From NCBI GenBank assembly GCA_020024915.1, contig JAHHSZ010000006.1, forward strand, positions 1 through 34,995: 34,995 bases of DNA. Reading direction: 5' to 3'. This DNA comes from Fusobacterium sp. (GTDB taxonomy: Bacteria > Fusobacteriota > Fusobacteriia > Fusobacteriales > Fusobacteriaceae). Each line of letters begins with the position of its first letter. The stretch's first letter is position 1. Positions 7,293 to 15,391 of the stretch are shown one piece after another. A model generated the notes under the pieces. It was not told where the DNA came from and did not search any database. It saw only the letters and a program-made list of their open reading frames with translations. Position numbers and translations under genes: made by a program.

Positions 7293-8014
7293 AGACCTGC
7301 CTCTTTCATTCCTTCTAAGATTTCTGCCTCAATTAATTCTGCCGCTTTTGCTGGATCTTCATTTTTAGTTATTGGTCTTCCAACTACTAAGAAGTCGCAT
7401 CCATTTATTATTGCATCTTTTGGAGTCATTATTCTCTCTTGATCATTAGTTGCTGCCCACTTAGGTCTTACTCCTGGACAAACAGTTTTAAATTCTTTTC
7501 CACAAGTCTCTTTTATAAGTTTTGCTTCCCAAGGAGAACATACTACTCCATCTAATCCAGATGTTTTTACTAATTTTGCCCAGTTTAGAGCTAATTCTGC
7601 CAATGATAGCCTAGATTGGAAAGTCTCTTCCACATCTTCAGTTGATAAACTTGTAAGAACTGTTACACCTATTACTAAGTTCTCCTCATTTATCTTCTTA
7701 ACCTCTTCAGCTACTTTAGACATCATTTTCTTTCCACCACTTGCATGTACATTAAACATAAATACATTTTGCTTAGCAGCAAACACAGATGCCATTGCTG
7801 TTGTATTTGGAATATCATGGAATTTAAGATCTAAGAAAACTTTCTTTCCCTTAGCTGAAAGATACTCTATTATCTCTCCCTTTGAGTTTAAGAAAAGCTC
7901 CAATCCAACTTTATAAAAAGTTGCTCCATCTCCTATTTTCTCAACTAACTCTTTAGCTTGATCTGCTGTTGGAAAATCTAAAGCTATTATCATTCTATCC
8001 TTTGCTGTATACAT
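7286..8014 (-). CDS. pyrF: Orotidine 5'-phosphate decarboxylase PyrF
   Basis: A 242-aa TIM-barrel enzyme that decarboxylates OMP to UMP, the final step. The catalytic signature FLDLKFHDIPNT (Asp-x-Lys-x-x-Asp) is present, as are the early MIALDFPT strand and the phosphate-binding CPGVRPKW and VVGRPIT segments. It is the standard bacterial type, not the longer PyrF2. The ATG at 8014 has a GGAG site. It sits 43 nt after pyrD and overlaps pyrC. Confidence 0.95.
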   Translation of the reverse strand: MYTAKDRMIIALDFPTADQAKELVEKIGDGATFYKVGLELFLNSKGEIIEYLSAKGKKVFLDLKFHDIPNTTAMASVFAAKQNVFMFNVHASGGKKMMSKVAEEVKKINEENLVIGVTVLTSLSTEDVEETFQSRLSLAELALNWAKLVKTSGLDGVVCSPWEAKLIKETCGKEFKTVCPGVRPKWAATNDQERIMTPKDAIINGCDFLVVGRPITKNEDPAKAAELIEAEILEGMKEAGLC

Positions 8015-8057
8015 AAATCAATCTCCTTTTTACTCCTTAGTTTATATTCTATAATCA

Positions 8058-8975
8058 CTACCTGTGAGTTATTCCCACCAACTCGCTTATATTTTCAATT
8101 CCATTCTCTTCACAATACTTTTGTAATCCCTGCTCAATCTCCACAGCTAACATGGGATTTGTGAATATTGCTGATCCTATTGAGATCATAGAAGCTCCTG
8201 CCATTATAAACTCAAGAGCATCCTCCACACATGAGATTCCTCCCATACCAATTATTGGAATATTTACAGCTTTATATACTTGATATACCATTCTTACTGC
8301 TACTGGTTTTACTGCTGGACCTGAGAATCCACCAAAGGTATTTCCCAAGACAGGTTTCTTAGTTCTAACATCAATTACCATTCCTAGTAGAGTATTTATA
8401 AGTGAAATTGCATCTGCTCCATTTTCCTCTACTATTTTAGCTATATTTGCTATATCTGTTACATTTGGAGATAATTTTACAACTAATGGTTTTGAGGTAA
8501 CTTTTCTTACCTCGCTTGTTACTTTTGCAGCAACCTCTGGATTAGCACCAAAAGCCATTCCCCCATCTTTTACATTTGGACAAGAGATATTTAACTCAAC
8601 CACAGCTATTTCTGAAATCTTATCAACTCTTTTAGCTATCTTTACATACTCTTCCACTGTTTTTCCATTGATATTAGCAATTATATTAGTTGTAATTCCA
8701 TTAGCTTTCATATCTGGTAAAATATGTGATTCAAAATAATCTATTCCTGGGTTTTCCAATCCAACACAGTTTAACATTCCTGCAGGAGTCTCAGCTATTC
8801 TAGTTCCATAGTTTCCATCTCTTGGCTCTACAGTAAGCCCTTTTATACCTATTCCACCAAGAATATTAGGATCAAAATACTCTTTGTACTCAAGTCCAAA
8901 TCCAAAACAACCAGATGATGTCACTATAGGATTTTTAAAATCTACCCCTAAAAATTTAGTTTGTAATCTGTTCAT
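8058..8975 (-). CDS. pyrD: Dihydroorotate dehydrogenase catalytic subunit PyrD (class 1B)
   Basis: An FMN enzyme of 305 aa that oxidises dihydroorotate to orotate. The catalytic loop ELNISCPNV carries the active-site Cys typical of class 1 enzymes. NIIANINGKT, INTLLGM and GMGGISCVEDALEFIMAGA match FMN and phosphate sites. With pyrK adjacent it is the NAD-linked class 1B heterotetramer form. A longer frame starts at 9002, but GGAGG lies 6 nt before the ATG at 8975, giving a product starting MNRLQTKF. That leaves a 16-nt gap to pyrK instead of an overlap. Confidence 0.94.
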   Translation of the reverse strand: MNRLQTKFLGVDFKNPIVTSSGCFGFGLEYKEYFDPNILGGIGIKGLTVEPRDGNYGTRIAETPAGMLNCVGLENPGIDYFESHILPDMKANGITTNIIANINGKTVEEYVKIAKRVDKISEIAVVELNISCPNVKDGGMAFGANPEVAAKVTSEVRKVTSKPLVVKLSPNVTDIANIAKIVEENGADAISLINTLLGMVIDVRTKKPVLGNTFGGFSGPAVKPVAVRMVYQVYKAVNIPIIGMGGISCVEDALEFIMAGASMISIGSAIFTNPMLAVEIEQGLQKYCEENGIENISELVGITHR

Positions 8976-8991
8976 CTTTTCCTCCAATAAA

Positions 8992-9798
8992 TTAGTTTCC
9001 ACAACAAGTTTCAGTTTTTTCTAAAACAGGATCAAAATTTACAATAATTTCGGAATCAAATACAGGTCCTTCATGACAAACCTTTTTCATTCCAATTTTA
9101 GTTTTTACAGAACAACCTACACAAGCTTTTACTCCACAAGCCATTCTAGCCTCTAATGATATTTCACATTTTGTGCTGTATTTTTTAGCAGTTTTAGCCA
9201 CAGCTTCCATCATCTTTTGAGGTCCACAAGTAAATACCATATCAAATCTCTTATCTCTCATTATCTCTTCCATTTTAACTATTACATTTCCCTTTGTTCC
9301 AACTGACCCATCATCTGTTGTAATATGACTCTCTATTCCATCTAAAGAGAAATTAGTCATTATCTCCATAGCAACTCCATCTCTTCCACCAGCTATAAAA
9401 GTAACTCTATTGTTCTTAGATAGAGCTTTAATAAGTAATTTCATAGGAGCCATTCCCATTCCACCACCTACTACTAATAGCTCTTGATCTTTCATATCAA
9501 TAGAAAATCCTGTTCCTAAAGGACCTTGAATATTTATTATCTCTCCAACTTTCATAGAAGCTAGATCCTTTGTTCCTCCACCCTTAACTTCATAGTAGAA
9601 CTCAAGCTCTCTCTTCTCCTTATCAACATAGTGTAAACTTATTGGTCTTTTTAAAAAATAAAATCCATTTTTACATTGTAACATATAAAACTGCCCTGCT
9701 CTTGCTGGATCAATTGTTTTGTTCCCTTTAACTCTCATAAGATAGTTATGTCCAGCAACTAATCTATTTTCTAAAATTTCACAATTTTCTAAAAACAT
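8992..9798 (-). CDS. pyrK: Dihydroorotate dehydrogenase electron transfer subunit PyrK
   Basis: A ferredoxin-reductase-like protein of 268 aa carrying FAD and a [2Fe-2S] cluster. It passes electrons from PyrD to NAD+. The FAD motif region RPISLHYVD, the NAD-binding VVGGGMGMAPM and the cluster ligands Cys221, Cys226, Cys229, Cys241 (CX4CX2CX11C) are all present. The tail ends with an extra Cys pair (265-266), which is not part of the usual cluster. The ATG has a GGAGG site just upstream. It lies between pyrB and pyrD, as expected for a class 1B pair. Confidence 0.93.
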   Translation of the reverse strand: MFLENCEILENRLVAGHNYLMRVKGNKTIDPARAGQFYMLQCKNGFYFLKRPISLHYVDKEKRELEFYYEVKGGGTKDLASMKVGEIINIQGPLGTGFSIDMKDQELLVVGGGMGMAPMKLLIKALSKNNRVTFIAGGRDGVAMEIMTNFSLDGIESHITTDDGSVGTKGNVIVKMEEIMRDKRFDMVFTCGPQKMMEAVAKTAKKYSTKCEISLEARMACGVKACVGCSVKTKIGMKKVCHEGPVFDSEIIVNFDPVLEKTETCCGN

Positions 9799-9826
9799 TT
9801 CTCCTCCAAATCTGTATATAAATTAA

Positions 9827-10894
9827 TTATTTTATCTCTTTTCCACAGTAATAACAGAACTTACCAAAATCTTTAACTATCACTTTGTTTCCTGTCTCCT
9901 CAAAATGTGTCACACACTTAGAATTTTTACAAACAGATAAAAAATGTTCCTCTATCACATCTTCATTCTCTTTAATAGGAGCTTTTGACTCTTTTAATCC
10001 CATTGCTAAAGCATACATAGCTTCTCTTGTAGGAACACCGTTTGCAGCTTGTTTAAAGTATAAAGCATGTTTTGTACCATCTAAATCAATATTAATCTCA
10101 TCAACTCTGGGAAGTGGATGAAGTATTATCATATGCTCTTGACATTTACTTAAAATTGTATCTTTTGATATTTTATACACTCCACTTACCTTATTATACT
10201 CCTCTATATCATCAAATCTCTCTTTTTGGATTCTAGTCATATACAGTACATCTATCCTATTTAAAATCTCTTCATATTCAGAGCAGATATGATATTTCAT
10301 TCCCTTTTGATCCAGTTCCTTTGTAATATACTCAGGAATCTGTATAGATTTTGGTGCTACAAAGTAGAACTCACCATTGAACATCTCTAAAGCTTTTGTT
10401 AAAGAATGCACTGTTCTTCCATATTTTAAATCCCCAACAAAGGCAATTTTCACATTTTCTATCTTTCCCAACTTTTTTTTTATTGTAAATAAGTCTAAAA
10501 GTGTCTGACTTGGATGTTCATTTGAGCCATCTCCAGCATTTATAACAGGATTTTTAGAGACTTCTGAAGCGAATTTTGCTGCTCCTTCCATATAGTGTCT
10601 CATAACAATTACATCTGAATAAGCTTCAACCATTTTAACTGTGTCTCTTAGTGATTCACCTTTTTTTAAAGAAGTAGCATCTGGAGAATCAAACCCTAAC
10701 ACTTGAGCTCCTAATCTATATGCCGCTGATGTGAAAGATAATCTAGTTCTAGTTGAAGGTTCAAAGAAAAGACTACCTACAATCTTTCCCTTAGCTAATT
10801 CTGGCTCTGGTTTTTGTGAAAGTTCATTAGCAACTTCTAATACCTCTAATATTGCCTCTTTTGTTAAATCTTTAATAGATATGAAATCCTTCAT
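9827..10894 (-). CDS. pyrB: Aspartate carbamoyltransferase fused to a PyrI-like zinc domain
   Basis: 355 aa, about 45 longer than an ordinary catalytic chain. It makes N-carbamoyl-aspartate, the committed step. The catalytic part holds FEPSTRTRLSF, the mobile-loop KKGES, HPSQTLLDLF and HPLPRVDEI. The extra C-terminus has four cysteines (322, 327, 347, 350; CX4C then CX2C) with the text CKNSKCVTH and CYYCGKEI, which matches the zinc domain of the E. coli regulatory chain PyrI. The nucleotide-binding allosteric domain of PyrI is absent. Classical CTP/ATP feedback through PyrI is therefore unlikely unless a separate pyrI exists. It is the first gene of the operon, behind a leader-peptide attenuator. 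Confidence 0.93.
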   Translation of the reverse strand: MKDFISIKDLTKEAILEVLEVANELSQKPEPELAKGKIVGSLFFEPSTRTRLSFTSAAYRLGAQVLGFDSPDATSLKKGESLRDTVKMVEAYSDVIVMRHYMEGAAKFASEVSKNPVINAGDGSNEHPSQTLLDLFTIKKKLGKIENVKIAFVGDLKYGRTVHSLTKALEMFNGEFYFVAPKSIQIPEYITKELDQKGMKYHICSEYEEILNRIDVLYMTRIQKERFDDIEEYNKVSGVYKISKDTILSKCQEHMIILHPLPRVDEINIDLDGTKHALYFKQAANGVPTREAMYALAMGLKESKAPIKENEDVIEEHFLSVCKNSKCVTHFEETGNKVIVKDFGKFCYYCGKEIK

Positions 10895-10927
10895 TTCTAC
10901 TCCCTCCTGTTTAAATTAGACAAGCAT

Positions 10928-10972
10928 AAAAAAAGGAATGTAGCTGTTTTAAAAAACAGTATTCATTCCTTT
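10928..10972 (-). terminator. Attenuator terminator of the pyr operon
   Basis: On the minus strand AAAGGAATG (10972-10964) pairs with CATTCCTTT (10940-10932), and CTGTTTT (10959-10953) pairs with AAAACAG (10950-10944), with a small internal loop. Seven T residues follow (10934-10928). It lies about 35 nt before the pyrB start and inside the leader transcript. The leader ORF stop codon sits at the apex. Confidence 0.88.
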
Positions 10973-11074
10973 AATATCTATGTTTATGATATAATTTCTA
11001 AAAAGTATAAAATAATTAGAAAATAAAATAGAAATAGAGTATACTTTTTTAAATTTATCTATGAAATATCTCAT
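10949..11074 (-). CDS. Putative pyr operon leader peptide (PyrL-like)
   Basis: An unannotated 41-codon frame starting MRYFIDKFKK and ending KGMNTVF. Its ATG has a very strong AAGGAGGA site with 7-nt spacing, better than many genes here. The transcript over codons 13-25 (11038-11000) is 27 U in 39 nt. The TAA stop (10951-10949) lies in the loop of the pyr attenuator, so a ribosome finishing the frame would cover the whole 5' arm. In E. coli pyrBI a 44-codon leader does the same: low UTP makes RNA polymerase pause in U-rich RNA, the ribosome catches up and termination fails. I infer the same mechanism. The peptide itself probably has no function. I see no PyrR-binding element. Confidence 0.72.
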   Translation of the reverse strand: MRYFIDKFKKVYSISILFSNYFILFRNYIINIDIKGMNTVF

Positions 11075-11110
11075 CACTATTCCTCCTTACTTTCTACATA
11101 TATCTTTGCT

Positions 11111-11139
11111 ATTCTAGCATACTTTTCATATTTTTTCAA
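11111..11139 (-). promoter_or_regulatory. Promoter of the pyr operon
   Basis: On the minus strand, TTGAAA (11139-11134), a 17-bp spacer, then TAGAAT (11116-11111) with extended -10 TGC. Transcription would start near 11104, about 30 nt before the leader ATG. No clear terminator separates thiB (ending 11170) from this promoter. Confidence 0.78.
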
Positions 11140-11169
11140 GTAAGAATTTTGAGAATATTATTTTTTTTA

Positions 11170-12141
11170 TTAATCTTTTAAAACAGTTATTAACTCATTC
11201 TTATATTCATCTAGATTATCAATAAGTTTATCTATCTGCTCCTTAGAAAGTTTTACTGTTTTATCAGTAGTTGGTACATTCTCAAAACTTTTATCTATTT
11301 TAACATTTGTAACTGGAAACATATAGTTTTTCTCACTCATAATCTTTTGGAAATCATCTGATAAAATTCTTTCCATAAACTTTTTAGCTCCTTCTTTTAC
11401 CTTTTTTTTATTTACAAGAGCTCCTCCCTCTTGATACATAAAACTTCCCTCTTCTAATAAAAAACTATCATATTTTGCCGAATCTTCTCCTGTAAAGAAC
11501 AGATTACTTGTTGCATATCCTATCATCATCGGAGCTTCTCCAGTTGAAAATTTAGCAAAAGCCTCACTCCAACCTGGTTCTATACTATAAACAGCTGGTT
11601 TTAACTCCTTCCAAAACTCTATCCAATTATCTCCATACAGAGCCACACTCCATTGTAATGCTTCCTCTCCTGTAATAGATACTTTTGGATTTTCTAGCAT
11701 AAGTTTTTTAACCATTTTTCCAAGCTCTTTTAAATTTTTAGGTGGATATTTTATCTGTTCTTTATTATAGTTTATAGCTAATAATCCATAATCTAAAGGA
11801 GTTACATAATTACTATTCATTCTAAATTTTTCATTAGTTATATTTCCTATATTTTGAGGTGTATATGGTAAAATTAAATCTTCTCTTCTAGCTATTTCAG
11901 TTGTAAGCTCAGTAAGCCCTACAACTATATCTGCTTTTGGATTTTTTTTCTCTAATTTTAATCTTCCAACTATTCCATCTATAGCTACAAACTTTATTGT
12001 ATCCTCAGTTTCCTTTTGAAAAATACTTCCATATTTTTTCTCTATCCATTTCATTGAGCTAGGACCATACACAATTATTTCTTCAGCACTTACTATTGTT
12101 GCTACTTTTAAAATCAAACTACACAATAAAATCTTTTTCAT
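11170..12141 (-). CDS. thiB: Thiamine ABC transporter substrate-binding protein
   Basis: A periplasmic or lipid-anchored binding protein of 323 aa from the chosen start (MKKILLCSL). A signal peptide ends near VSA-EE. The family-2 solute-binding features are an N-terminal EEIIVYGPSSMKWI strand, ADIVVGL, TPLDYGLLAINYN, and the central EPGWSEAFAKFSTGEAPMMIGYATS. Similar iron(III)- and thiamine-binding proteins share this layout. The TPP riboswitch directly upstream decides for thiamine or thiamine phosphates. The ATG at 12141 follows a GAGGAGG site. A longer frame from 12180 would run into the riboswitch terminator and is rejected. Its membrane and ATPase partners (ThiP, ThiQ) are not in this window. 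Confidence 0.85.
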   Translation of the reverse strand: MKKILLCSLILKVATIVSAEEIIVYGPSSMKWIEKKYGSIFQKETEDTIKFVAIDGIVGRLKLEKKNPKADIVVGLTELTTEIARREDLILPYTPQNIGNITNEKFRMNSNYVTPLDYGLLAINYNKEQIKYPPKNLKELGKMVKKLMLENPKVSITGEEALQWSVALYGDNWIEFWKELKPAVYSIEPGWSEAFAKFSTGEAPMMIGYATSNLFFTGEDSAKYDSFLLEEGSFMYQEGGALVNKKKVKEGAKKFMERILSDDFQKIMSEKNYMFPVTNVKIDKSFENVPTTDKTVKLSKEQIDKLIDNLDEYKNELITVLKD

Positions 12142-12165
12142 TTTTTCCTCCTCAATTCTGAGCAA

Positions 12166-12190
12166 TAAAAAAGCTGCCACAATGACAGCA
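12166..12190 (-). terminator. TPP riboswitch terminator
   Basis: On the minus strand GCTGTC (12189-12184) pairs with GGCAGC (12178-12173; one G-U), followed by TTTTTT (12172-12167). It lies between the TPP aptamer and the thiB ribosome-binding site and is the expression platform. Confidence 0.75.
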
Positions 12191-12196
12191 GAAAGA

Positions 12197-12278
12197 AATC
12201 ATTCCTTTCTAGAATTACCTAGACAGGTTCTACGGTCGAATTTTTAATTCCTCTCAGCTTTTATTAGCTCCCGTTATT
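12197..12278 (-). promoter_or_regulatory. TPP (THI) riboswitch aptamer
   Basis: On the minus strand: CGGGAGC (12273-12267), the invariant GCUGAGAGG, then ACCGUAGAACCUG and UCUAGGUAAUUCUAG, close to the THI-element consensus with its CUGAGA and ACCUG..CUGG.UAAU signatures. TPP binding should favour the downstream terminator and switch off the thiB gene. Confidence 0.93.
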
Positions 12279-12284
12279 TATTTT

Positions 12285-12314
12285 ATTATACTATGATTTT
12301 TATTACTTTGTAAA
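12285..12314 (-). promoter_or_regulatory. Predicted promoter of the TPP riboswitch-thiB unit
   Basis: On the minus strand, TTTACA (12314-12309), an 18-bp spacer and a perfect TATAAT (12290-12285). It lies just after the end of the ABC ATPase gene, so thiB is a separate transcription unit. Confidence 0.65.
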
Positions 12315-12324
12315 GGATATAAAA

Positions 12325-13104
12325 TTATCTTACTACTCCCTTTAATTTAAAGTATGGTAATCCATTCTGAAGCTCAACTTCACTTTCAACTTTATATACC
12401 TCTCTCACAAGTTTTGGAGTAAGTATTTCTTTAATTGTTCCTTCAGCATATTTTCTTCCATCTTTTAAAACTAAAACTCTATTACTATACTGAGATGCTT
12501 GATTTAAATCATGAAGCACCATAACTATTGTTATATTTAATTTTCTATTTAACTCTCTTATCAACTCCATTATTTCAAATTGATGACATATATCTAAATA
12601 TGTAGTGGGTTCATCTAGTAACAAGATTGGTGTTTTTTGAGCAAGTACCATAGCTATCCAAACTTTTTGTCTCTCCCCTCCTGATAAACTCATAACTTTT
12701 CTATCTTTAAATCTCTCTATTTTACACATTTTCATTGCCCAAGCAACTATCTTATCATCTTCTTTATTTAATATTTCATACCATTTTTTATGAGGTATTC
12801 GTCCATACTTTACAAATGTTTCAACACTTATATCTTCAGGTATCTCATTATTTTGAGACACAAAAGCAAGCTTTTTAGAAAACTCCTTACTCTTTATGTT
12901 ATGAATAATTTCTCCTTCTAATGATATTATTCCATTTTTATATGGTATAACTCTGGATATAGCCTTTAGTAGAGTAGATTTTCCACTACCATTAGTTCCC
13001 AATATACTTAATATTTCTCCTTTTTTTATAGTGAGATCAATATCTTTAATAACTATATTTTTTTCATAACAAATCTCAATATTTTCTCCATTTATTATGT
13101 ACAT
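12325..13104 (-). CDS. FecE/BtuD-type ABC transporter ATPase
   Basis: A 259-aa ATP-binding subunit for a siderophore, heme or corrinoid importer. Walker A is GTNGSGKSTLLK, the Q-loop is FVSQN, the signature is LSGGERQKVW, Walker B is ILLLDEPTTYLD, and the switch His lies in VMVLHDLNQ. All are intact. The GTG at 13113 gives an earlier start, but the ATG at 13104 lies at good distance from an AGGTGA site and still leaves no gap to the permease. It is the last gene of a three-gene transporter operon. The substrate cannot be read from this subunit. Confidence 0.9.
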   Translation of the reverse strand: MYIINGENIEICYEKNIVIKDIDLTIKKGEILSILGTNGSGKSTLLKAISRVIPYKNGIISLEGEIIHNIKSKEFSKKLAFVSQNNEIPEDISVETFVKYGRIPHKKWYEILNKEDDKIVAWAMKMCKIERFKDRKVMSLSGGERQKVWIAMVLAQKTPILLLDEPTTYLDICHQFEIMELIRELNRKLNITIVMVLHDLNQASQYSNRVLVLKDGRKYAEGTIKEILTPKLVREVYKVESEVELQNGLPYFKLKGVVR

Positions 13105-13105
13105 A

Positions 13106-14095
13106 TCAATCACCTGTCTTTCTTAATAAATATAGGAAAAATGGTACTCCAACTACAGCCATCACTATTCCAGCTGGAATCTCGATAGGAGCAAAGAGTG
13201 TTCTTGAAATTGTATCTGCCAATACTAAAACAATAGCTCCTAATATTGAGGAAAATGGAAGTAAATAAAGATGATCTGATCCAATTATCATTCTTGCCAT
13301 ATGTGGAACTATCAATCCAACAAATCCTATCAATCCAACATTTGCAACTGATATACCTGTTAAAAAACAGGCAAAAAGAGATAGTTTCAACCTCTTTCTT
13401 GGAATATTAAAACCTAAATTAATGGCAAAATTATCTCCCAATTGTAAAATATTTGCATCTCTTATAAGTGTCATGGACCCAACTATCCCCACCATTGTAT
13501 ATGGAAAAATTCCATATACATGATTCCAATTTTTTCCATTCAAACTACCATTTAGCCAAGATAAAACACCTTGTATCTCATCACTAAAAAGTATAAACAT
13601 AAGACCTGTAATACTTCCAAGTATGGAGTTCACAGCTACCCCAGCTAAAATAACTCTCAAAGGTTTTAAACCTTTCTTCCAAGCTAACAAAAATACTAGA
13701 GCACATGCCAAAGCTCCACCTATAAATGCCATAAAATTTATAAATAGTATTGCATTTGAAAAAATTATCATAACAATTAAGGCTGAAACACTGGCTCCAG
13801 CTGAAACACCTGTTAATCCTGGATCTGCTAATGGATTTTTCATAACTGCTTGTAAAAGTACACCTGCCAAAGAAAGATTGCAACCAACCATCAATGCTAT
13901 TAAAATTCTAGGAATACGAATATCCCAAAGTATTGACTTTAAAATTTCATTGTTATAGTTTTTAACAAAAAGAGCTTTAATTATTTCATACAATTCAAAG
14001 TTAATACTTCCAAATCTTACTGAAAATAATGAAATGACGGTTAAAATAAACATTGAAAACAAAATAATAAAAGTTTTTCTATTCATCATAGACAT
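13106..14095 (-). CDS. FecCD/BtuC-family ABC transporter permease
   Basis: A 329-aa polytopic membrane protein with about nine or ten hydrophobic segments. FecCD hallmarks are visible: RIPRILIALMVGCNLSLAG near the N-terminus, LLQAVMKNPLADPGLTGVSAG, the coupling region GLIGFVGLIVPHMAR, and the C-terminal EIPAGIVMAVVGVPFFLYLLRK. One gene encodes the permease, so it should act as a homodimer with the FecE-type ATPase. The ATG at 14095 has GAGGAG about 10 nt upstream and overlaps the binding-protein gene by 17 nt. The family carries Fe-siderophores, heme or vitamin B12. Confidence 0.92.
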   Translation of the reverse strand: MSMMNRKTFIILFSMFILTVISLFSVRFGSINFELYEIIKALFVKNYNNEILKSILWDIRIPRILIALMVGCNLSLAGVLLQAVMKNPLADPGLTGVSAGASVSALIVMIIFSNAILFINFMAFIGGALACALVFLLAWKKGLKPLRVILAGVAVNSILGSITGLMFILFSDEIQGVLSWLNGSLNGKNWNHVYGIFPYTMVGIVGSMTLIRDANILQLGDNFAINLGFNIPRKRLKLSLFACFLTGISVANVGLIGFVGLIVPHMARMIIGSDHLYLLPFSSILGAIVLVLADTISRTLFAPIEIPAGIVMAVVGVPFFLYLLRKTGD

Positions 14096-14975
14096 ATTTA
14101 TATAACTCCTCTAAAGCATCAATAGAATTAACACCAGCGCTCATTCTAAACAGTGTTGGATCAATTATATGGATAGCATCATTTTTATAAGCAGTAGTCA
14201 ATTTCCAAATGGAATTTGTTTTAAAACTTTCCTTGAAAACCTCTCCATTCTTAGTTTTACTATTTGGCATTATCAAGATGATATCTGGATTTAATAACAC
14301 CAACTGCTCTAAACTAAATGGAACAGATTTTTTATCTGTAGAATTCTTATCTAATGAAGTGACTACATTTTCACAATTTATCTTCTCTATAAGTTCTTCT
14401 AAAAAATGTTGCTTTCCAGTCATAAGGAAGCTCTCTCCATTTCCATAAATGATTGCAATCCTTTTCCCTTGTTGTTTACTTACCTTTTCCATTAAAACTC
14501 TCTCTCTTTTCTCCCAATGATTTAATATCTCTCTAGCTCTCTCCTCTTTGTGAAATGCCTTACCTAAAATATCAACTGCCTCTTTAGACTGTGCATAAGT
14601 TTCAACTTCCATATAAAAACTTGGTATATTTAGCATATCATATTTAGGTTTGATATTCTTTTTAGAAAACAGTGTAGCCATAACTAAATCTGTTTCTAAA
14701 GATTTTACCTTTTCTAAATCAGGCATACCTGACCTTCCAATTCTTTCACTCTTATCATATCTTTTTGGAATTCTTGTAGATGAGTTTGGTACTCCAATTA
14801 AATCTATTTCTAATGCATCAAAAAATCTTGATAAAATTGCTGAGTCTGTTATAACTTTTTTAGGTACATAATCAAGCCTTAACTCCTCATTTCCTTGCTT
14901 AATATAAAAATTCTCTTCCCCCAATGCAATAAAGAATGTAAGTATAAATATACACAATAGCTTTAAATTTTTCAT
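14079..14975 (-). CDS. FecB/BtuF-type periplasmic metal-chelate-binding protein
   Basis: A 298-aa exported protein from the chosen start (MKNLKLLCIFILTFFIALG, a signal peptide). It belongs to the periplasmic-binding-protein family 2 with the long interdomain helix. VPKKVITDSAILSRFFDAL, DLIGVPNSS, LEKVKSLETDLVMAT and LLNPDIILIMP are family segments. The ATG at 14975 follows TAGGAGATG; an upstream ATG at 14996 has no ribosome-binding site. It is first in its transporter operon and diverges from cbiK. Candidate ligands are heme, an iron chelate or a corrinoid. The neighbouring cobalamin riboswitch lies on the other strand and does not control this operon. Confidence 0.87.
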   Translation of the reverse strand: MKNLKLLCIFILTFFIALGEENFYIKQGNEELRLDYVPKKVITDSAILSRFFDALEIDLIGVPNSSTRIPKRYDKSERIGRSGMPDLEKVKSLETDLVMATLFSKKNIKPKYDMLNIPSFYMEVETYAQSKEAVDILGKAFHKEERAREILNHWEKRERVLMEKVSKQQGKRIAIIYGNGESFLMTGKQHFLEELIEKINCENVVTSLDKNSTDKKSVPFSLEQLVLLNPDIILIMPNSKTKNGEVFKESFKTNSIWKLTTAYKNDAIHIIDPTLFRMSAGVNSIDALEELYKYVYDE

Positions 14976-15014
14976 CTTTACATCTCCTATTTTCATTAAA
15001 TACTGAATATATAA

Positions 15015-15043
15015 ATTTTATTATTTAATTTATTCTTTGTCAA
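15015..15043 (-). promoter_or_regulatory. Promoter of the FecBCD-type transporter operon
   Basis: On the minus strand, a perfect TTGACA (15043-15038), a 17-bp spacer and TAAAAT (15020-15015). It is back-to-back with the cbiK promoter. No riboswitch lies between it and the binding-protein gene. Confidence 0.65.
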
Positions 15044-15079
15044 TCATAAATTATTATCTTGTATTTATAACATTCACTA

Positions 15080-15108
15080 TTGACTTTTTAAAACAAACAT
15101 AGTATATT
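15080..15108 (+). promoter_or_regulatory. Promoter of the cobalamin riboswitch-cbiK unit
   Basis: TTGACT (15080-15085), a 17-bp spacer and TATATT (15103-15108). The start near 15115 puts the cobalamin aptamer at the 5' end of the transcript. Confidence 0.65.
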
Positions 15109-15129
15109 GATATTGGAACAAAATATTAT

Positions 15130-15280
15130 TTTAAGGTTCTCTTTAGAGATTAATTGGGAAGAGAGGTTTACTCCTCCACGGTCCCGCCACTGTGTTACTG
15201 ATGAACGGTAAAGATACCACTGAGCAATTGGGAAGGTTTACCTAGTAAGTTGAAGTTAAGTCAGGAGACCAGCCTTATAC
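15130..15280 (+). promoter_or_regulatory. Cobalamin riboswitch aptamer
   Basis: Signatures in order: GGTTCTC near the 5' end, CCACGGTCCCGCCACTGTG, TACCACTGAGCAATTGGGAAGG, and the B12 box AAGTCAGGAGACCAGCC (15258-15274). These match the adenosylcobalamin-class consensus. An antiterminator can form from GGACAAGG (15300-15307) with CCTGTCC (15334-15340), competing with the terminator after it. Confidence 0.92.
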
Positions 15281-15337
15281 GTTATTTAATATCTTGCGAG
15301 GACAAGGATATTACTCTATCATAGAGCAATTTGCCTG

Positions 15338-15364
15338 TCCCCAAAATAAAGTGGGGATTTTTTT
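15338..15364 (+). terminator. Cobalamin riboswitch terminator
   Basis: TCCCCA (15338-15343) pairs with TGGGGA (15352-15357), followed by seven T residues. It ends 27 nt before the cbiK start codon. Confidence 0.8.
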
Positions 15365-15391
15365 ACCCCTAAATTAATTAGGAGGAATTTT

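Noticed and set aside
10895..11110. PyrR-binding attenuator in the pyr leader
   Set aside because: No conserved PyrR binding loop seen; the leader-ORF and terminator arrangement explains the region better.
12142..12180. N-terminal extension of thiB (MAAFLLLRIEEEK)
   Set aside because: Its codons fall on the TPP riboswitch terminator; the ATG at 12141 has the ribosome-binding site and the signal peptide.
13584..13883. 99-codon minus-strand ORF inside the FecCD permease gene
   Set aside because: Out-of-frame shadow with Cys/Ser/Phe-rich composition, nested wholly in a conserved gene.
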